From the NCBI GenBank assembly GCA_028554645.1, contig JAQOOI010000047.1, positions 62,001-126,000 on the forward strand: a stretch of DNA of 64,000 nt. The letters are read 5' to 3'. The position numbers and the translations under genes were made by a program. Below the pieces are notes generated by a model. It had not been told where the DNA came from, did no database searches, and was given only the letters and a program-made list of their open reading frames with translations. Positions 13,013-25,139 of this stretch are shown piece by piece (position 1 is the first letter of the stretch; each line of letters opens with the position of its first letter). The stretch is from Omphalotus guepiniiformis (Eukaryota; Basidiomycota; Agaricomycetes; Agaricales; Omphalotaceae).

Positions 13013-14062
13013 CTAATTCTGGGTGTCCCCTGCCGGCGAACTCTTCTTCCCCTTACATGTCTTCTTGTGCCTCTTCAAAGCGTAACCGCTCGACAGCGTC
13101 TTCCCACACTCACAATGATAACCAACAGGAAAATGTGTGAGGAAATGCTCTATGAACTTGTACTCAGTAGTGCACGTTGTGTTGCACACACCCCCTTTTC
13201 TGATATTGCGTTGTTTTGGCCCTCCCAAGGTCTCCTCCGGTAATCCTTGCCAAGAGTTGTCCCATGAGCACTGGAAACGCTCCGGAGGTGGACGTGGACG
13301 CTTCTTCTCTGAAGAAGAAGAAGCGGCGGCGACGAAAGGGATAAAAATGTTATCCTTATCATGGATATGTTTATGGATATGCTTTCTCGCTGCCTTGGTG
13401 GAGGTCAGCATCTCCTTGCAAGGAAGGCGACAGTTTGCGGGGTTAGGGAATTTGCAGAAACACTTGAATTCTGCTGGATTAGTGTCCTTTGGGTCACGGT
13501 CGATTTCTGCTGGATCAGTGGTGTTTGGGTCAACGCTACTCCCACTTGCGGCTATCTGACGAGACTGGCTGGGGTTTGGTTGCCAAGGTATCCAAATTGA
13601 TTTGGACTGAATTTGGGAGGGGGGAGGGGGTGATTGACGATCACTAGTGACCGACATGGAGGAGCGGGTAGCGGGTGATTGACGACCACTAGTGACCGAC
13701 ATGGAGGATAGGGGAGCGGGTGATTGATGACCACTAGTAACCGACCATGGAGGAGGGGGAAGCGGGTGATTGACGACCACCAGTGGCCGACGTGGGGGAG
13801 GGGGAATGGGTGATCGACGACCACTAGTGACCGACATGGAGGAGGGGGAAGCGGGCGTTCGATGACCACCAGTGGCCAACATGGGGGAAGGGGGAGCGGG
13901 TGATTGATGACCACCAGTGGCCAACATGGGGGAAGCGGGAGCGGGTGATTGACGACCACTAGTGACCGACCATGGAGGAGGGGGAAGCGGGTGATTGACG
14001 ACCACCAGTGGCCGACGTGGGGGAGGGGGAATGGGTGATTGACGACCACCAGTGGCCGGCAT
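13013..14062 (-). CDS. Cys/His-rich zinc-finger-like protein with expanded repeat N-terminus (copy 1)
   Basis: An uninterrupted minus-strand frame of 349 residues. The N-terminal ~160 residues are a Ser/Pro repeat encoded by the 45-bp minisatellite. The C-terminal ~190 residues match the paralogue at 15257-16406 closely: FKCFCKFPNPAN, EMLTSTKAARKHIHKHIHDKD, SSSSEKKRPRP, ERFQCSWDNSWQGLPEE, GVCNTTCTTEYKFIEH, then a C2H2-like finger CECGKTLSSGYALKRHKKTC. The Cys/His spacing suggests two or three zinc sites, perhaps DNA binding. The ATG at 14062 sits inside the repeat array. The frame is open further upstream to a possible splice acceptor at 14129, so a 5' exon may be missing, and the paralogue has about 200 more N-terminal residues. 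Expression and integrity are uncertain. Confidence 0.6.
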   Translation of the reverse strand: MPATGGRQSPIPPPPRRPLVVVNHPLPPPPWSVTSGRQSPAPASPMLATGGHQSPAPPSPMLATGGHRTPASPSSMSVTSGRRSPIPPPPRRPLVVVNHPLPPPPWSVTSGHQSPAPLSSMSVTSGRQSPATRSSMSVTSDRQSPPPPSQIQSKSIWIPWQPNPSQSRQIAASGSSVDPNTTDPAEIDRDPKDTNPAEFKCFCKFPNPANCRLPCKEMLTSTKAARKHIHKHIHDKDNIFIPFVAAASSSSEKKRPRPPPERFQCSWDNSWQGLPEETLGGPKQRNIRKGGVCNTTCTTEYKFIEHFLTHFPVGYHCECGKTLSSGYALKRHKKTCKGKKSSPAGDTQN

Positions 14063-14075
14063 GGAGGAGGGTACG
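13620..14075. repeat. Minisatellite, about 45-48 bp unit, about ten units
   Basis: Units of the form GGGTGATTGACGACCACTAG...GACATGGAGGAGGGGGAAGC follow each other from about 13620 to 14075 with a step of 45-48 bp and a few substitutions. The step is 45 bp in the left part. Small length changes make different units read in different frames of the host ORF, giving TSGRQSPAPP in some and VVVNHPLPPPP in others. The paralogous gene has a single related unit (MPAIGGLQSP) near 15800, so the array expanded in copy 1. Confidence 0.85.
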
Positions 14076-14129
14076 TTATCAGGTATACTGGAGGGGGAGT
14101 TGGGATGAAAGATGTTGCAGCAACTATGC

Positions 14130-14826
14130 TAAAATATATGTATCCCTCCGATCCAATGCAGGAAGTACGTGTGATGCTTTATCGAGCAAAACCTGACAAT
14201 GGGGTATTATTCCAGTTTTAAAGATAATACATCCAGAGATTTTTTTCTTTGTATCTTTGTATTCTTCTGTTCAAAGACTCTTTGTGTTCGTCAAAAACGA
14301 GGTAATTTTCAAGCTTATCATGTGATGCGGTACCTGAGCTATAAAGTGAGCGTAAGTCACTTCCGAGTCTATCTTGTTCTTCTTCTAATCTTTTGTTGAG
14401 CCACTTAGTGCGCAACCTATCTCACCGGACGCTGCAGCAGCCTGTAAAATGTCCGGTGAGACCAAGGATCCGTCTACCACTCTCCTTCTCACTTCCATCC
14501 TCAAGTTCCGAGTCTTGAACACACTCTTTATAAAACGCATTCATATGGGTGGGATCGCGTGGAGGTATATCTCAATATGAACGTAGATTGGGTGGGCAGT
14601 CACAATAGGGTGTGTATCGTTTCGTTCTATGAAGACTTATATTCTTGACTGACTCGATACATAGTGTTTGTCTTAACCATCCTCACTTCTTACTTGAGTG
14701 GCACAATCCATGCGTTCACACAACGATTCATCTAAGGTTCTTTATTCATTTAATTATGCTAACCATTACTAACTGATGCTATTCTAAAGATACATAATGC
14801 ATATAATAGCCCAATATGATACTAGG
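14130..14826. other. Spacer between the duplicated genes
   Basis: AT-rich spacer with an open frame of 65 residues on the minus strand (14415-14218, charged and helical) that I cannot assign. It may be a remnant of a 5' exon of copy 1 or chance. Nothing else is visible. Confidence 0.4.
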
Positions 14827-15256
14827 ACGAGCAGTATCAAAAGTTCACAATCACTGTCGCCTTACCTCCCATTCTTTCTCCACACAAAGCACGCAAATGA
14901 TTAACGTTCGTTTTTTATGAAGCTATACGTGTCAATTACTAATTCTGATGCTCTTCTGATATCTAGTGATACATGGTGGATATATGTGATACGGATACAT
15001 TATCTTGAAGAGAAAAAGTCTAATAGGCCTGCATACGGTAAATTGTTCTCATGTGTAAAGAACTTCTGTCTGACGACGAATCGTGTAGTTACTTTTCTCC
15101 CACTGAGCTGGACTGCCCATCGTCCATCGCTCGTAGCCGATTTTTCCACTTCCTCAAAGGGCGTATTCCTGAATCTCGGGGTCTCAATTGATGTTATAGC
15201 TGGCGAGATGAAGTTTGTTCCGTGTTGTGACTCTCGCCCCTCTGATGTTGGGTCTA

Positions 15257-16406
15257 CTATCCCTGCGAACGCTTCTCCCCATTACACTTCCTCTTGTGCC
15301 TTTTCAAAGCATCACCCCTCGCCAACGTCTCCCCACACTCGCAACGAACACCAACAGGGAAGTGTGTTTCGTAGTGCTTGATAAAAGCGCGCTTATCAGC
15401 GCACGTTGTATCGCACACCCCCTCTTTTCTGAGGTTTCGTTGTCTCGCCCCTCCCAAATTCTCCTCCGGTAATCCTGGCCAGGAGTTATTCCATGAGCAC
15501 TGGAATCGCTCCAGACGTGGACGTGGACGCTTCTTCTCTGAAGAAGAAGAAGCAGCGACGGCGACGGGGATCATAACAATATCCTTATTGTGGATATGTT
15601 TGAGGATGTGCCTTTTCGCCGCGTTGGTGGAGGTTAGGACTTCCCCGCAAGGATGGGCAGTGTCTGCGGGGTTTGGGAATTTGCAGATACATCTGAAATC
15701 TGCTGCCTCGGCCATTTGACGAGTTTGGCTCGGGTACGGCTGATATCTCGTCGAAGTTGGAGGGAGGGAGGGGGGAGGGGTGATTGAAGGTGATTGAAGA
15801 CCACCGATGGCTGGCATGGAGGGGTAGGGAATAGGCAGGTAGTGAGGGGAAATATGTATAGGCGTCAGATGAGCTCCTGGGGGGCTCTGAGTTTGCTCCT
15901 GCTGTTCGACGTGTTCGCTAGATGGTCCGTACACCGAAGTGCTTGGGTCGTCGACGGGAAAAACGGGCCAGGTGGAATCGGGAGTTTTGGATGGGGATTC
16001 TACTGGCGATGGGTTCGCCGTGAGGACCGATTCCGCGTCGTCGTAGATCTGATGATTCTGAGGGTTCGGCATATAGTATTCCTGATTCGGAACGAGGAAA
16101 TGTTGAGTGTAGGTTGCTGTTGCTGCTGAAGGATCAAGTGCTGCTCGAGAAATGATGTTCAGGTCGACTTCTTGCCTGGGTGGCCAGATATAAAGCTCAA
16201 ACCCAGCGAAATAGGGGTTAAGCTCAGTGGCAGGCTCCTGCCAGTGGTGTTCATCGTGTGCCACTGACAATATGTTTTGTTGTTCAACTTGAAGGCTACG
16301 AGCACTGGATAGTTGTCTTCGATCGTCTGAGTTGGAGACCAACTTACGCTGACTGTGGATCAATAGGATAGTTGTAAAAAGTGGAGTCGATGTCAATGTT
16401 CGCCAT
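15257..16406 (-). CDS. Cys/His-rich zinc-finger-like protein (copy 2)
   Basis: Two minus-strand exons, 16406-16348 and 16304-15257, give about 368 residues. The start is chosen at 16406 (MANIDIDSTFYNYPIDPQS) because a GTAAGT donor at 16347 and CCAG acceptor at 16305 join it in phase; the alternative ATG at 16396 lies in another frame and reads through the intron. The middle is Pro/Ser/Gln rich and probably disordered. The conserved C-terminal part has FRCICKFPNPAD, EVLTSTNAAKRHILKHIHNKD, SSSSEKKRPRP, ERFQCSWNNSWPGLPEE, GVCDTTCADKRAFIKHYETHF and the finger CECGETLARGDALKRHKRKC. The CX(1)C...HX(4)C arrangement resembles a degenerate C2H2 finger. A nuclear role is plausible but inferred. This copy appears to be the complete member of the tandem pair. 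Confidence 0.7.
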
Positions 16407-19400
16407 AGTGTTACGCGTTGTGTCTGGTGTAGAAAGAGTATAGGAGTTTTGTGGGTGTAGATAATACACGAACAGGTGAATTCAAGAGTTTAAGCTGTAT
16501 AAGGAGGAGGAACCAGCGCGAGCGCGACTAGTATTTAAACACCTCTCAGGTGACCGTGATTTGTTTGCGCTCATAGTAAGTATATTTGCGCCCATAGTGT
16601 TTGTGCTCATGATCGAAGTCCACTCGCAGGTCAAAGCTTCGGACGTTCGCACGTTTCACCTGGTTCAAGCGCATTGTGATCTTAAGCCACTGTAGGTCAA
16701 TCAATAAACACATCAATGGTTGAATGGGTTGAAGATCCGGAGATAAGTACGATGGTTGGGACACTCCGGAAATAAACCTACGAATCTTATTCTAAAGGGG
16801 AAATTTCAGACAAGTACATTGTCTGTTTGCTGAGGGAAGAGGATTATTACGAGAGTCGTACGGTCCACTGCAAAATGCCCCCTGCGAACTCTGTTTCATC
16901 GCCGGGATATCGTGCACGATGTTACTATGTACGAGAAGCCTTAGTTCTGATCTGTCTGAGGAAACACAGATACAGATGAACGATAGGAATGACTGGAAAA
17001 CAGCATGCAAAACGAGTGGACCACGATTACTGTAAGTGGAACAGAAATTGCCAAACTGCTTTCGCGACCGGGCAATCTCAAGTCGCTTGAACACGCCGGC
17101 TATAGTGAAAGAAGATTCACGAATGCTTTGTTGCTAGTTCAATTGAATTCCACATCATCCTTGTATTCCTTAGACATCTAGATCCCACTCCTTGCACCCC
17201 TTGACCTTCTCCGATTCCTCGTTACTTGAAATCGCAAGGCGATATGACTTTCGTCCCTGAAGTAGGCTAACTCAGTATTCGTACATATCCAAGGAAGACT
17301 GAACTGACCAAAAGATCTATATCTATAAGTGTGAAACTCTCTACATTCGATTAACCCAACCCAGAATCTATCACAACATTTCCATCTCAAAGCCAAGGTT
17401 GTTGATGTCTCTCCCGAGAGAGTCTATCGCCAAAAGTCGCCGCTCTAAGCCCAGCACAATTCGATATCTCTTGAAGGTGTACCGAAAGTCGTGGCTCGCG
17501 TACAGGAAGCAGCGGAGCTCAGCCCATCGGATTTGCTGTTGGAACCAGGGATACGGATCCCGTTATTCCTTCGCTATATTTCAGAAGGAAGTGATCTGCC
17601 TTTTGCCTTGGTATAGCGTCGGTTGCGACGTGAGGAGTAGACTTTGGAATCGGGGATGTAGGTACGTCAGGGCGTGATTAGGCAAACCACGAGGTGCCAG
17701 AGCCCGAGGGAGGCGGGGGGTTGAGAGTGAGATTAGGTGTGAAGCTAGTGAAGGCTGGCTAGCCGGAACCACCCAAGGGAGCAGGCGACATTCATCATCA
17801 CTGATGAAGATTCCTACGTTCCTTCCGTGACTTATTCCCCAGCCAGATCTCCTTTCCAAGACCCATCAGAGCACTCGAATTGAATCTCCACCACAGGCTG
17901 GCTTTACTCTCAACCAATCACAGTGCGCACAGCGCATCATTCTCGTCACACATTAAACCGAAATCTAACTTATTTCGCGCAAGACAAGGCTTCAGAGGGG
18001 CAGGATGGGGATATGCGTTCGTGGGTAGTGAGAGAAAGGGAAAGGTGAAGTGCGAGATGGGTACGATGTGAAGGGAACAGTCGTGAATTAGTCGGTATCA
18101 AAATATTCTTGTCGCGAATGAATGCTTTGGGCCTGCAGAGGATGGGGAGGTGTATGTTAGATACGGAGATAGACAGGGAGGGAGAAAAGAACGCACCAGG
18201 ACATAGCGATCAGAGGATCAAAGGGTGATGCTCACTAGCACTCCTCAGATATTGTGTCTTCGCTGCTGTTCATGTTTCTTCCACTCCTACTACTTTTATT
18301 CGAACTATGGCCAGACGGAATCAACGTTCTTAGAGTGCCACGAGACGAGCAGGGGCGAGAGAAGATGACGAAGATGTCCTTGTCCCAGGGCAGGAGAAGA
18401 GAAGATCGAAGTGTTCGCTATGAGGGAATACGATGACGGACCACTTTAAATTGTCGAGGTTCGTAGGGTGAAGCCGAGTCTTGACGTGTCGCCGCAACCG
18501 CAGGGGGGATCCGGAAGTGTTTGAAGGGATGTTTAGGGAAGAGTGATACTATCATTTAGAGGAATGTCCTGGAACTACAAGTGCAGAGTATCTTCTGGGT
18601 TAGGTTCGGCCAGTGTGTAAGCATCATTAGTAGCATGGTCTCAGTTCGAAGATATCCGGGGAGCAACGAGAAGAGGAGAAGAATTCCGGATGTATATTTT
18701 GCGGCCGAATTATTCGAGTCTCCAGAGTCAGACCTCCATCTGCGGCAAAGGCTCAGCCACTTGCAAGCTATCCTTAACAGTGAAGAGCTTGACACTCTGG
18801 ACCACCGCAAGGTTACCAGCGCGTGACCCTGGGCTTATGGAAAACTTGTGAGTTGCTTCTGAGTTGCTTGCTGACTCGGAGGTCTAGGATATACAACTAA
18901 AAGGTAGATAGAAGAAAATCTCACAGAGAAACTCTCACCAGTCTTCCTATCCAGTACTTGCTACAAGATCCTCGAAGGGTCGTAACACCCTGCGTCAGGT
19001 TTTCACCGGACTCGGAGAGATGAGCGCGTAGCGTAGCACTAGCACTTTATACGCGGCATACACTGTAGGCATCCTTCAGAGATTTGACGAGCAGTCACCG
19101 GTGAGAACTGTGTTCTCTTTGGCGGGAGGTCAATGATATTCAAACGTCCATTTGTTTCTGAAACCTGAGAGACATGCGCGAAGAAAAATAATGGTCGTCA
19201 AATGGTCGCGCGGAGGTAATTAGGTAATGTAGTATCACGTGTCTAGCAACTCGGGCACTTACCTGGCGCTTACTAGCTGGTTCTCTCTTCCGACTTTCAA
19301 CCAGTCCCACTATATGTCTGGGACCTCAATCTCTTTCAATCTTCCGGAATCCTTTGCTTATTTCAAAGAGAGCTACAAGAATCCATCAAATGAATGGTCA

Positions 19401-20090
19401 CCAAAGCAGATCAGGAGGCCTTCATTGTTCTCGCGCTTAATTTGACACTGTATTCCGGACCGCGCTGTTTGTCCATCATGCACGAGAATTGGTGTTTTCG
19501 CATAATCAAGGGTCGCAGGAACGTCTAGATCTTGCTCTTGGGGTGGTATGAAGGGTAGTACTGGTTCTGCGAGGCGTCTCTAGCAAGCTGGCTTCAACGG
19601 GGCACAAGTCTACATCCCATTTCAAGCACTCTACCAGTATCATCTTTACCAGGAAGTACTCACTAGTACCTTCCAATCTCTCAAACCTCCTCACGCCCGG
19701 CCCGCAATGTCCTCCGTCCACCCTCCAGCTACGCTCGTGATCACACTATCCCCATCCCTCATCCCCCTCATCCCCTATTCTCCCAAGGAAACATCACGAA
19801 CCCTTCAACGCAATAACGTAAAATAACCGGGGCGTGCATCAAGTCCCGCTGCGTTCTCGACGCTCGTGTTCTCATGATCATTAGGTATGTACTAAAATGT
19901 ATTAAATCCTCTGTGCCTTACTCCGAGGTATTGCCTTTTGCAGGGTCTGGGTTGGGGTTAGTATGGTTTTTTCTTTTCAGCTTCAGCCCGGCTGTGTCTC
20001 GCCTTTTGAGAGGGGGTGATATAAATCGCATGCATGGAGTTTTGCGTTCGTTTGTTGCTTACTGACCTGTCTGGAGACTGAGTGACTGAG
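16407..20090. other. Long region without a supported gene
   Basis: About 3.7 kb. Open frames of 60-100 residues occur on both strands (for example 16792-17094, 17399-17677, 18581-18826), but none has a recognisable motif, a convincing exon chain or a paralogue in the window. Weak fragments (19239-19445) could be gene debris. I see no terminal repeats or simple repeats. The right end is the promoter of the sugar transporter gene. Confidence 0.4.
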
Positions 20091-23063
20091 ATGGGACTTG
20101 CATTCAATGTTTTCATCGCCGCTTTTTCGTCTATCGGTGAGTATTCTGAAGTGTATACTCGTTTTTCAGTTACTGACTATGGATATATGCGCTCTGTTTA
20201 GGAGCGTTTCTTTTCGGGTTCGTAAAATACCTTCCATCTTCAACAGACAAAGTAATATTAACGAAACCACGGCACACGACGTCAATCTCGACCCCTACAA
20301 TATCATTTGCAGTTATGACAGGTGCGTTTTGCCTCGATTTTCAGCCTACAGTTACTTACCATTACACCTTACATTGCATCGGAATGCTCGAAACATCCAT
20401 CAGCGGAATTATATCTACGGTCCTCGCCATGAACAGCTTCGTAACACGATTCGGTGATAATCCTTCGATTCAAGGAGCGATTGTCTCTACTTTTAATGGT
20501 ACGTTTTACGCGACGCACATTATAGTAACTTCCGATTCTGGACGTATCTCATTGATGTTCGTAACAGGCGGTTGTTTCTTCGGTGCGATGGGAGCAGGAT
20601 GGTACGTGATAATCAAATCGAATGAATTCAGTCCTCATGATTCCATTCTTTTCTCTCTCTAGGGCAAACGACAAGTTTGGACGGAAAAGGACGATTCAAG
20701 TACGTTGGTTCGTTTCCCCCTTCCTTGTTCCCTTGTTCCATTCCCCCTACCCCTCCTTCCTTTCGTCTTCCTCGCATCGACTCCGACTCCTAAAGCCTGA
20801 CACTCCCTGCTAGATCGGTACTCTCTGGGCTCTATGGGGATGCGCAATGCAAACAGGAGCTCACAACATCGCGACTCTTATTGTTGGACGTGTAATTGCC
20901 GGTGTTGCAATAGGGTGAGTAACAATGGCTTCTACTGAGTTACACTTCTACTTACCTGTTCAAAAATTGTATAGGATACTATCAATGACAGTTCCTCTAT
21001 ACAACGTACGCCTACTTGATATTCACGTTCACCCTCTCAGTCCCCACTCACCTATATGCGTTTCAACTTGTAGACCGAAATCGCACCGCCCAAGATTCGC
21101 GGGTTTCTTGTTGGGCTAACGCAGCAGTTGATTGGAATAGGATTTATCGTGGCGAATTGGGTGGGTACTTACCCATTAATACTTATTTTCTCGTTATCTT
21201 TCTCTATCTAAGTATCGACTCGAAAAAACATCTGAATTCCACTAACGGTATCTGAACTCTAGGTCGGGTACGGTTGTCAATTCATCAAAGGAGATGCTGG
21301 TTGGAGGTTGGCTCTGGGGTTACAGGTACGTGTCTTGTGTGTGTTTCTGTGAGGGAGGGCGGGGGGTTCCGTTAGTGCAATCCACTGACTTTCACTAGTT
21401 GATGCCAGCGGCCTTACTGTTATTCGGAATTCAGTTTTTACCTTTCAGTCCTGTACGTACACTATCAAGTACTTCTCACAATTCAACTTGTAACTAACCA
21501 CCCCAACGCATCTCTGTTCTCCGTCCTCTGCCTCTGTCTCCGTTCTACCTATTCACAAAGCGTTGGTTACTCGAAGTAGGCCGAGACACCGAAGCTCGTG
21601 ATGTCGTTTATCGACTTCACGGTATTCCCCGGCCTCAAATCCATCCCCACACAGATAACAAAACCTCCGATTCCGAAGCCGAACTGGATTCCGACTCAGC
21701 AGCAGCAGCAGCAGAGAAAGAATACATAGAAATGCGAAACACAATCAAAGCCGAATCACTCATCCGAACTAAAAACATTCGTGTTCTTTGGTCTACGAAG
21801 CCTATGCTTCGAAGGACACTTGTTGGTTGTGGTGTACAGATTTTTGGTCAGTTCAGTGGGATAAATAGTGAGTTATGTTTTTTGCTCCGACAGTGATGAA
21901 ATATGTCTCTTATTATATCTAGTCATCAACTATTTTGGACCTCAGATGTGGAAAAGTCTAGGTGTTGAAGGTGGGAAAGCGATCTTGGTACAAGGGATCT
22001 ACGGTGCTGTTGGGCCTATTGCGAATTTCTTGTGAGTTAGTTAGCCCTCGGAACATAACACAACGCTAAACCGGCGGCGGCGACGCTAGCTTCATAACAT
22101 TCATCCTAGACCTGGTTGGACGTAAAAAACCACTCTTGTTCGGTGCAGGAACGTTCATTGCAACATTTTCTATTCTCGCTGCTATACTCGCTACGAACCC
22201 TTTACCAACCACAACCACAACCGGATCTGTAGTCGTGGGTGACGTGAATCCCGCTGCGCAGAGGTGAGTAAGATTGAGTGGTTTATGCAGTCTCCGAGCC
22301 CCGATATATGGTTAACGATCTATTGCTTTCTTTCTTCAAGAGCGGGAATAGCAATGATATTCTTAACGAGTATTGTTTTTTCGTTGAGTTTTGGACCTGT
22401 TAGTTGGGTTTTGGCTTCTGAGGTACACCCCTCCCTCTTTCCCCCAACGTTGAGTTGTCGCGATTATACTGACACGTACTCCCTCTGGCTTAGGTATTTC
22501 CAACAAACACACGTTCGCTCGGTACAAGCGTCGCAACGTGTAGTAATTGGGCTCTCAATACGCTTCTATCACAGGTGAGAGAGACCCGGTTCCTCTAAGT
22601 TTGTTAATGTCGGATTTAAACTTGATTTGAACTCGAACTCCCTTCCACCTCCAGGTCTCCCCACTCGCAATAACGAACGTCGGATATAAATTCTATCTCG
22701 TTTTCGTTTGTTTGAATTTTGTAGATTTCATTGTTATTTTGGTGTTTTTCCCAGAGACGAGAGGTTAGTGTTGAGTACTATCCGTCCCTCAATACATCCA
22801 TTCATCCATTCATCCATCCTTACATTCTCCTTCCTCCCCTCTCCGTACCATCCCACACCAACACTCTATCAATCCTCGAGAGTCGCTGATACTGATAATT
22901 GACGTATTTCACAGGAAAAACACTAGAAGAAATGAATGATGTATTTGGAGATACAATCGATGCGCGGAAGGTTCTTGACGAGAACGGTGGTCATGCTCGT
23001 AGCGATGGGGATGGTTCGGTAGAAGCGGAGAAGCATGAAGTTGAAGTTGTGCATCATGTATAG
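20091..23063 (+). CDS. MFS sugar transporter (sugar porter family)
   Basis: Eighteen exons join to 527 residues: 20091-20136, 20202-20217, 20313-20321, 20404-20498, 20568-20601, 20663-20699, 20814-20914, 20975-21005, 21074-21160, 21263-21325, 21399-21452, 21561-21867, 21923-22031, 22090-22263, 22341-22422, 22494-22574, 22655-22763 and 22915-23063. All introns are GT-AG and the phases sum to a multiple of three. Sugar porter signatures are in order: GAFLFGYDSG in TM1, NDKFGRKRT in the loop 2-3 motif, GRVIAGVAIG, PLYNTEIAPPKIRG, PFSPRWLLEVGR, the TM7 block QIFGQFSGINIINYFGP, DLVGRKK, and the closing PETRGKTLEEMNDVFG. Twelve membrane helices are expected. The 16-nt, 9-nt, 24-37-nt exons near the start are unusually small; the 9-nt exon encodes the YD of the TM1 motif, which confirms it is real. 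Substrate is a hexose or related sugar by family; specificity is unknown. Confidence 0.92.
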
Positions 23064-23468
23064 GGCATTTGTTAGTTCGGATAATCATTCGGAACTGAGT
23101 CTCACTCGGACACGTATTCAACTTTCCAGCAGAAGGAGGTGTTGTTTGCCTGTTGGCTTAAGCAGGACTGAAGTCAAGAAGGTACCTCACTATGCAGTAG
23201 GCAATACGCAACCAAAATCATTTCTGAGCTAATAAACATATATGTACAAACGGCATAAATGCAGATGTCCTTTTTCCGCCTCTAGTCAATTCGACGGATA
23301 TCCTATCTAATGTTTCGTCTATGACGAAACGATAGAAACGAGCGTAATGAGAAGTTCCGGCGCCTTAAGCGGCAAGCGGCAACAAACTCTGCTCTTGCCA
23401 GTATTTGACCTAGGCAGCAACGTGTCTCTCTCCAAGAACCTCACTGTCATCAAGAAGTCCGCGCATGG
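23064..23468. other. Intergenic flank of the transporter and target of a transposon
   Basis: No gene is supported. A 64-codon frame (23347-23541) is interrupted by the transposon end at 23477 and has no recognised similarity. Confidence 0.4.
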
Positions 23469-23476
23469 TAGGACTG

Positions 23477-23632
23477 CACCTGATCGTCCCAACAACCGCA
23501 TCAAATTAGACGTGGTTGCTCGGGCCGGATACCACGTCTAACTAGACCCGGATCTAGAGATCGCACGACCTCGCTATAACCTCACAATAGCCCTCCCTGC
23601 GTACTTCGTGAGTTTTCGTGGTTTTCCTGACT
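23477..23632 (+). repeat. Left terminal inverted repeat of the non-autonomous transposon
   Basis: Matches the reverse complement of 25140-25292 with a few substitutions; the inner limit is gradual. Contains the inverted segment TTAGACGTGG...CCACGTCTAA, itself able to form a hairpin. Confidence 0.85.
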
Positions 23633-25014
23633 TTTCCCTAGCCTTCCCGCCACTTTCCTCTCTCGGCTATCCACTGCTATGAAATAATGATATATATAAT
23701 TATCTAATACTCATTCTGCTGAGACTTGAGTACTGATATGAGTACTAATATAAATTTATGTCTGAAGCATTCAAATAAAACATAAAAGCAAGATAATATA
23801 AAAGTTAAACCAGTGAGAATCGAGGTGTTGAACTCCGAATACAAATATGGAAGGTCTTTAGCACGTGTTCAAGTATTTGTCAGATACTTGCCTTATATAT
23901 CACCTCTTCTCCTCCTGACCCCCGCGTACTTTGGTGGAAATTGTAGCCTCCTCGCCCTTCATGTTACATTATCCCTTAGCAATTATGCAAATATACTCCT
24001 TATATATACCCTGATTTTCTTGATTTTTTACATCCCTATTCCTTTAGAAATGACTGAGTATATCTCTGGATACACCAAAAGTGGTCTCAAAATTCTAGGG
24101 ACCTTGTATTGAGGTATGAGGGCATAGTGAGTGCTCATTGGGGGGTGTATATGCACTATTATGCTATATAAAAAGTCACAGCACCCTCATGTACTTGTAT
24201 GCTGGTCTATGATGTGTAAGTATTGAGCTATTTTCCATGGTTTTTGACCCATCAAAAAAGATCAAGACAATTCTAAGAAAAAGCACTTGGTGTATTTGGT
24301 CTATGAGTAGAATACCTTGGTTTCAAGCAGTTTGGAGCAACTTTTAACATTTTGGATACCACATGTATGAGGCATATAGAGAACTCGAGCACCTTTAGGT
24401 TCAAATGAGAACAACTGAATGGAATCTTCATAGTACACCTGCAGAACTTCAGAATCTCATGAGAGGCATCTATAGATACTCCTTATATAGTTACTTATAG
24501 AAGATATTGCGGGAGAACACGTATTCGTCGCCTTCGACGTCGAACTCGAATACTCGGAAGACCGGCCCGCGACTCGTTAGCCAATCATATCACCGTATTT
24601 CAGTAAGCGCCAAATTAGCGCCGAGAATAGAATGGCGGCGCGTTCATTTTCCGCAACTACAAGGGCTAAAGAATATGATATAGGTACATACATAATAAGT
24701 AATCTACCATAGCTTGCTGCTCATGAAGTATGAAGCTCAATGCCTTAGTCACACCGAGGTATAGTAGTGACTATTACATACATAATGTCGAGCTTCCAGG
24801 CTTCGCTCAGAGGCCTTCAGGATGCTAGTATAACGGATACGCAGTGCTAGCAGCACAACCACGACCATCTGTAGTACAATTTACTTGGAGACTGACAATG
24901 CACTCTCATTGTGCCCTCTCAGGAGACTATCTTTGTCACTAAGTATCATTTCAAGTGGAATATGATATTTATTGGGTGCAACAGGTATCTAGTATTACAT
25001 GAAAGCAAGGGGAA

Positions 25015-25075
25015 AGACGAGGGCAGGATGAAGGCGGGATGATGAAGGCGGGATGAAGGCGGGAATCGGTGGAGC
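25015..25075. repeat. Short GATGAAGGCGG tandem repeats
   Basis: The motif GGATGAAGGCGG occurs several times in succession just inside the right end of the non-autonomous element. Function unknown. Confidence 0.5.
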
Positions 25076-25139
25076 GCGGGCAACAACAGCCGCCGGGAGG
25101 TGCCGGGAAGGCTATGTAAGGCTATGTATACGGAAAAGT

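Larger units (their letters stand above)
12578..15840. repeat. Tandem segmental duplication carrying two paralogues
   Basis: Sequence starting near 12578 (GAGCAGTATCGAAAG) recurs near 14827 (GAGCAGTATCAAAAG). Similarity then runs through the AT-rich 3' flank (for example AATGCTCTTCTGATCTCTAG at 12768 against GATGCTCTTCTGATATCTAG at 14947) into the coding regions that end at 13013 and 15257. The spacing stays at about 2.24 kb. The homology covers about 1 kb per copy, ends at the start of the conserved domain (near 13600 and 15720), and resumes weakly in one repeat unit. The copies have diverged substantially at the protein level, so the duplication is not recent. Confidence 0.75.

Noticed and set aside
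12883..13140. Plus-strand frames opposite the Cys/His-rich protein
   Set aside because: Shadow of the minus-strand gene, whose paralogue conserves the minus frame.
18581..18826. 81-codon frame ending LHLRQRLSHLQAILNSEELD
   Set aside because: Helical but isolated, no exon chain, no family recognised.
19239..19740. Words shared with 25720-26050 (TCTGGGAC, GCGCTGTTTG, TTGGGGTGGTA, GGCGTCTCTAGCA)
   Set aside because: The shared words are in the same order but the rest could not be aligned by eye; not strong enough to call a duplication. A dot plot would settle it.
23813..24112. Hydrophobic 99-codon frame in the non-autonomous transposon
   Set aside because: No upstream context, AT-rich DNA gives such hydrophobic frames, and no similarity to transposases.
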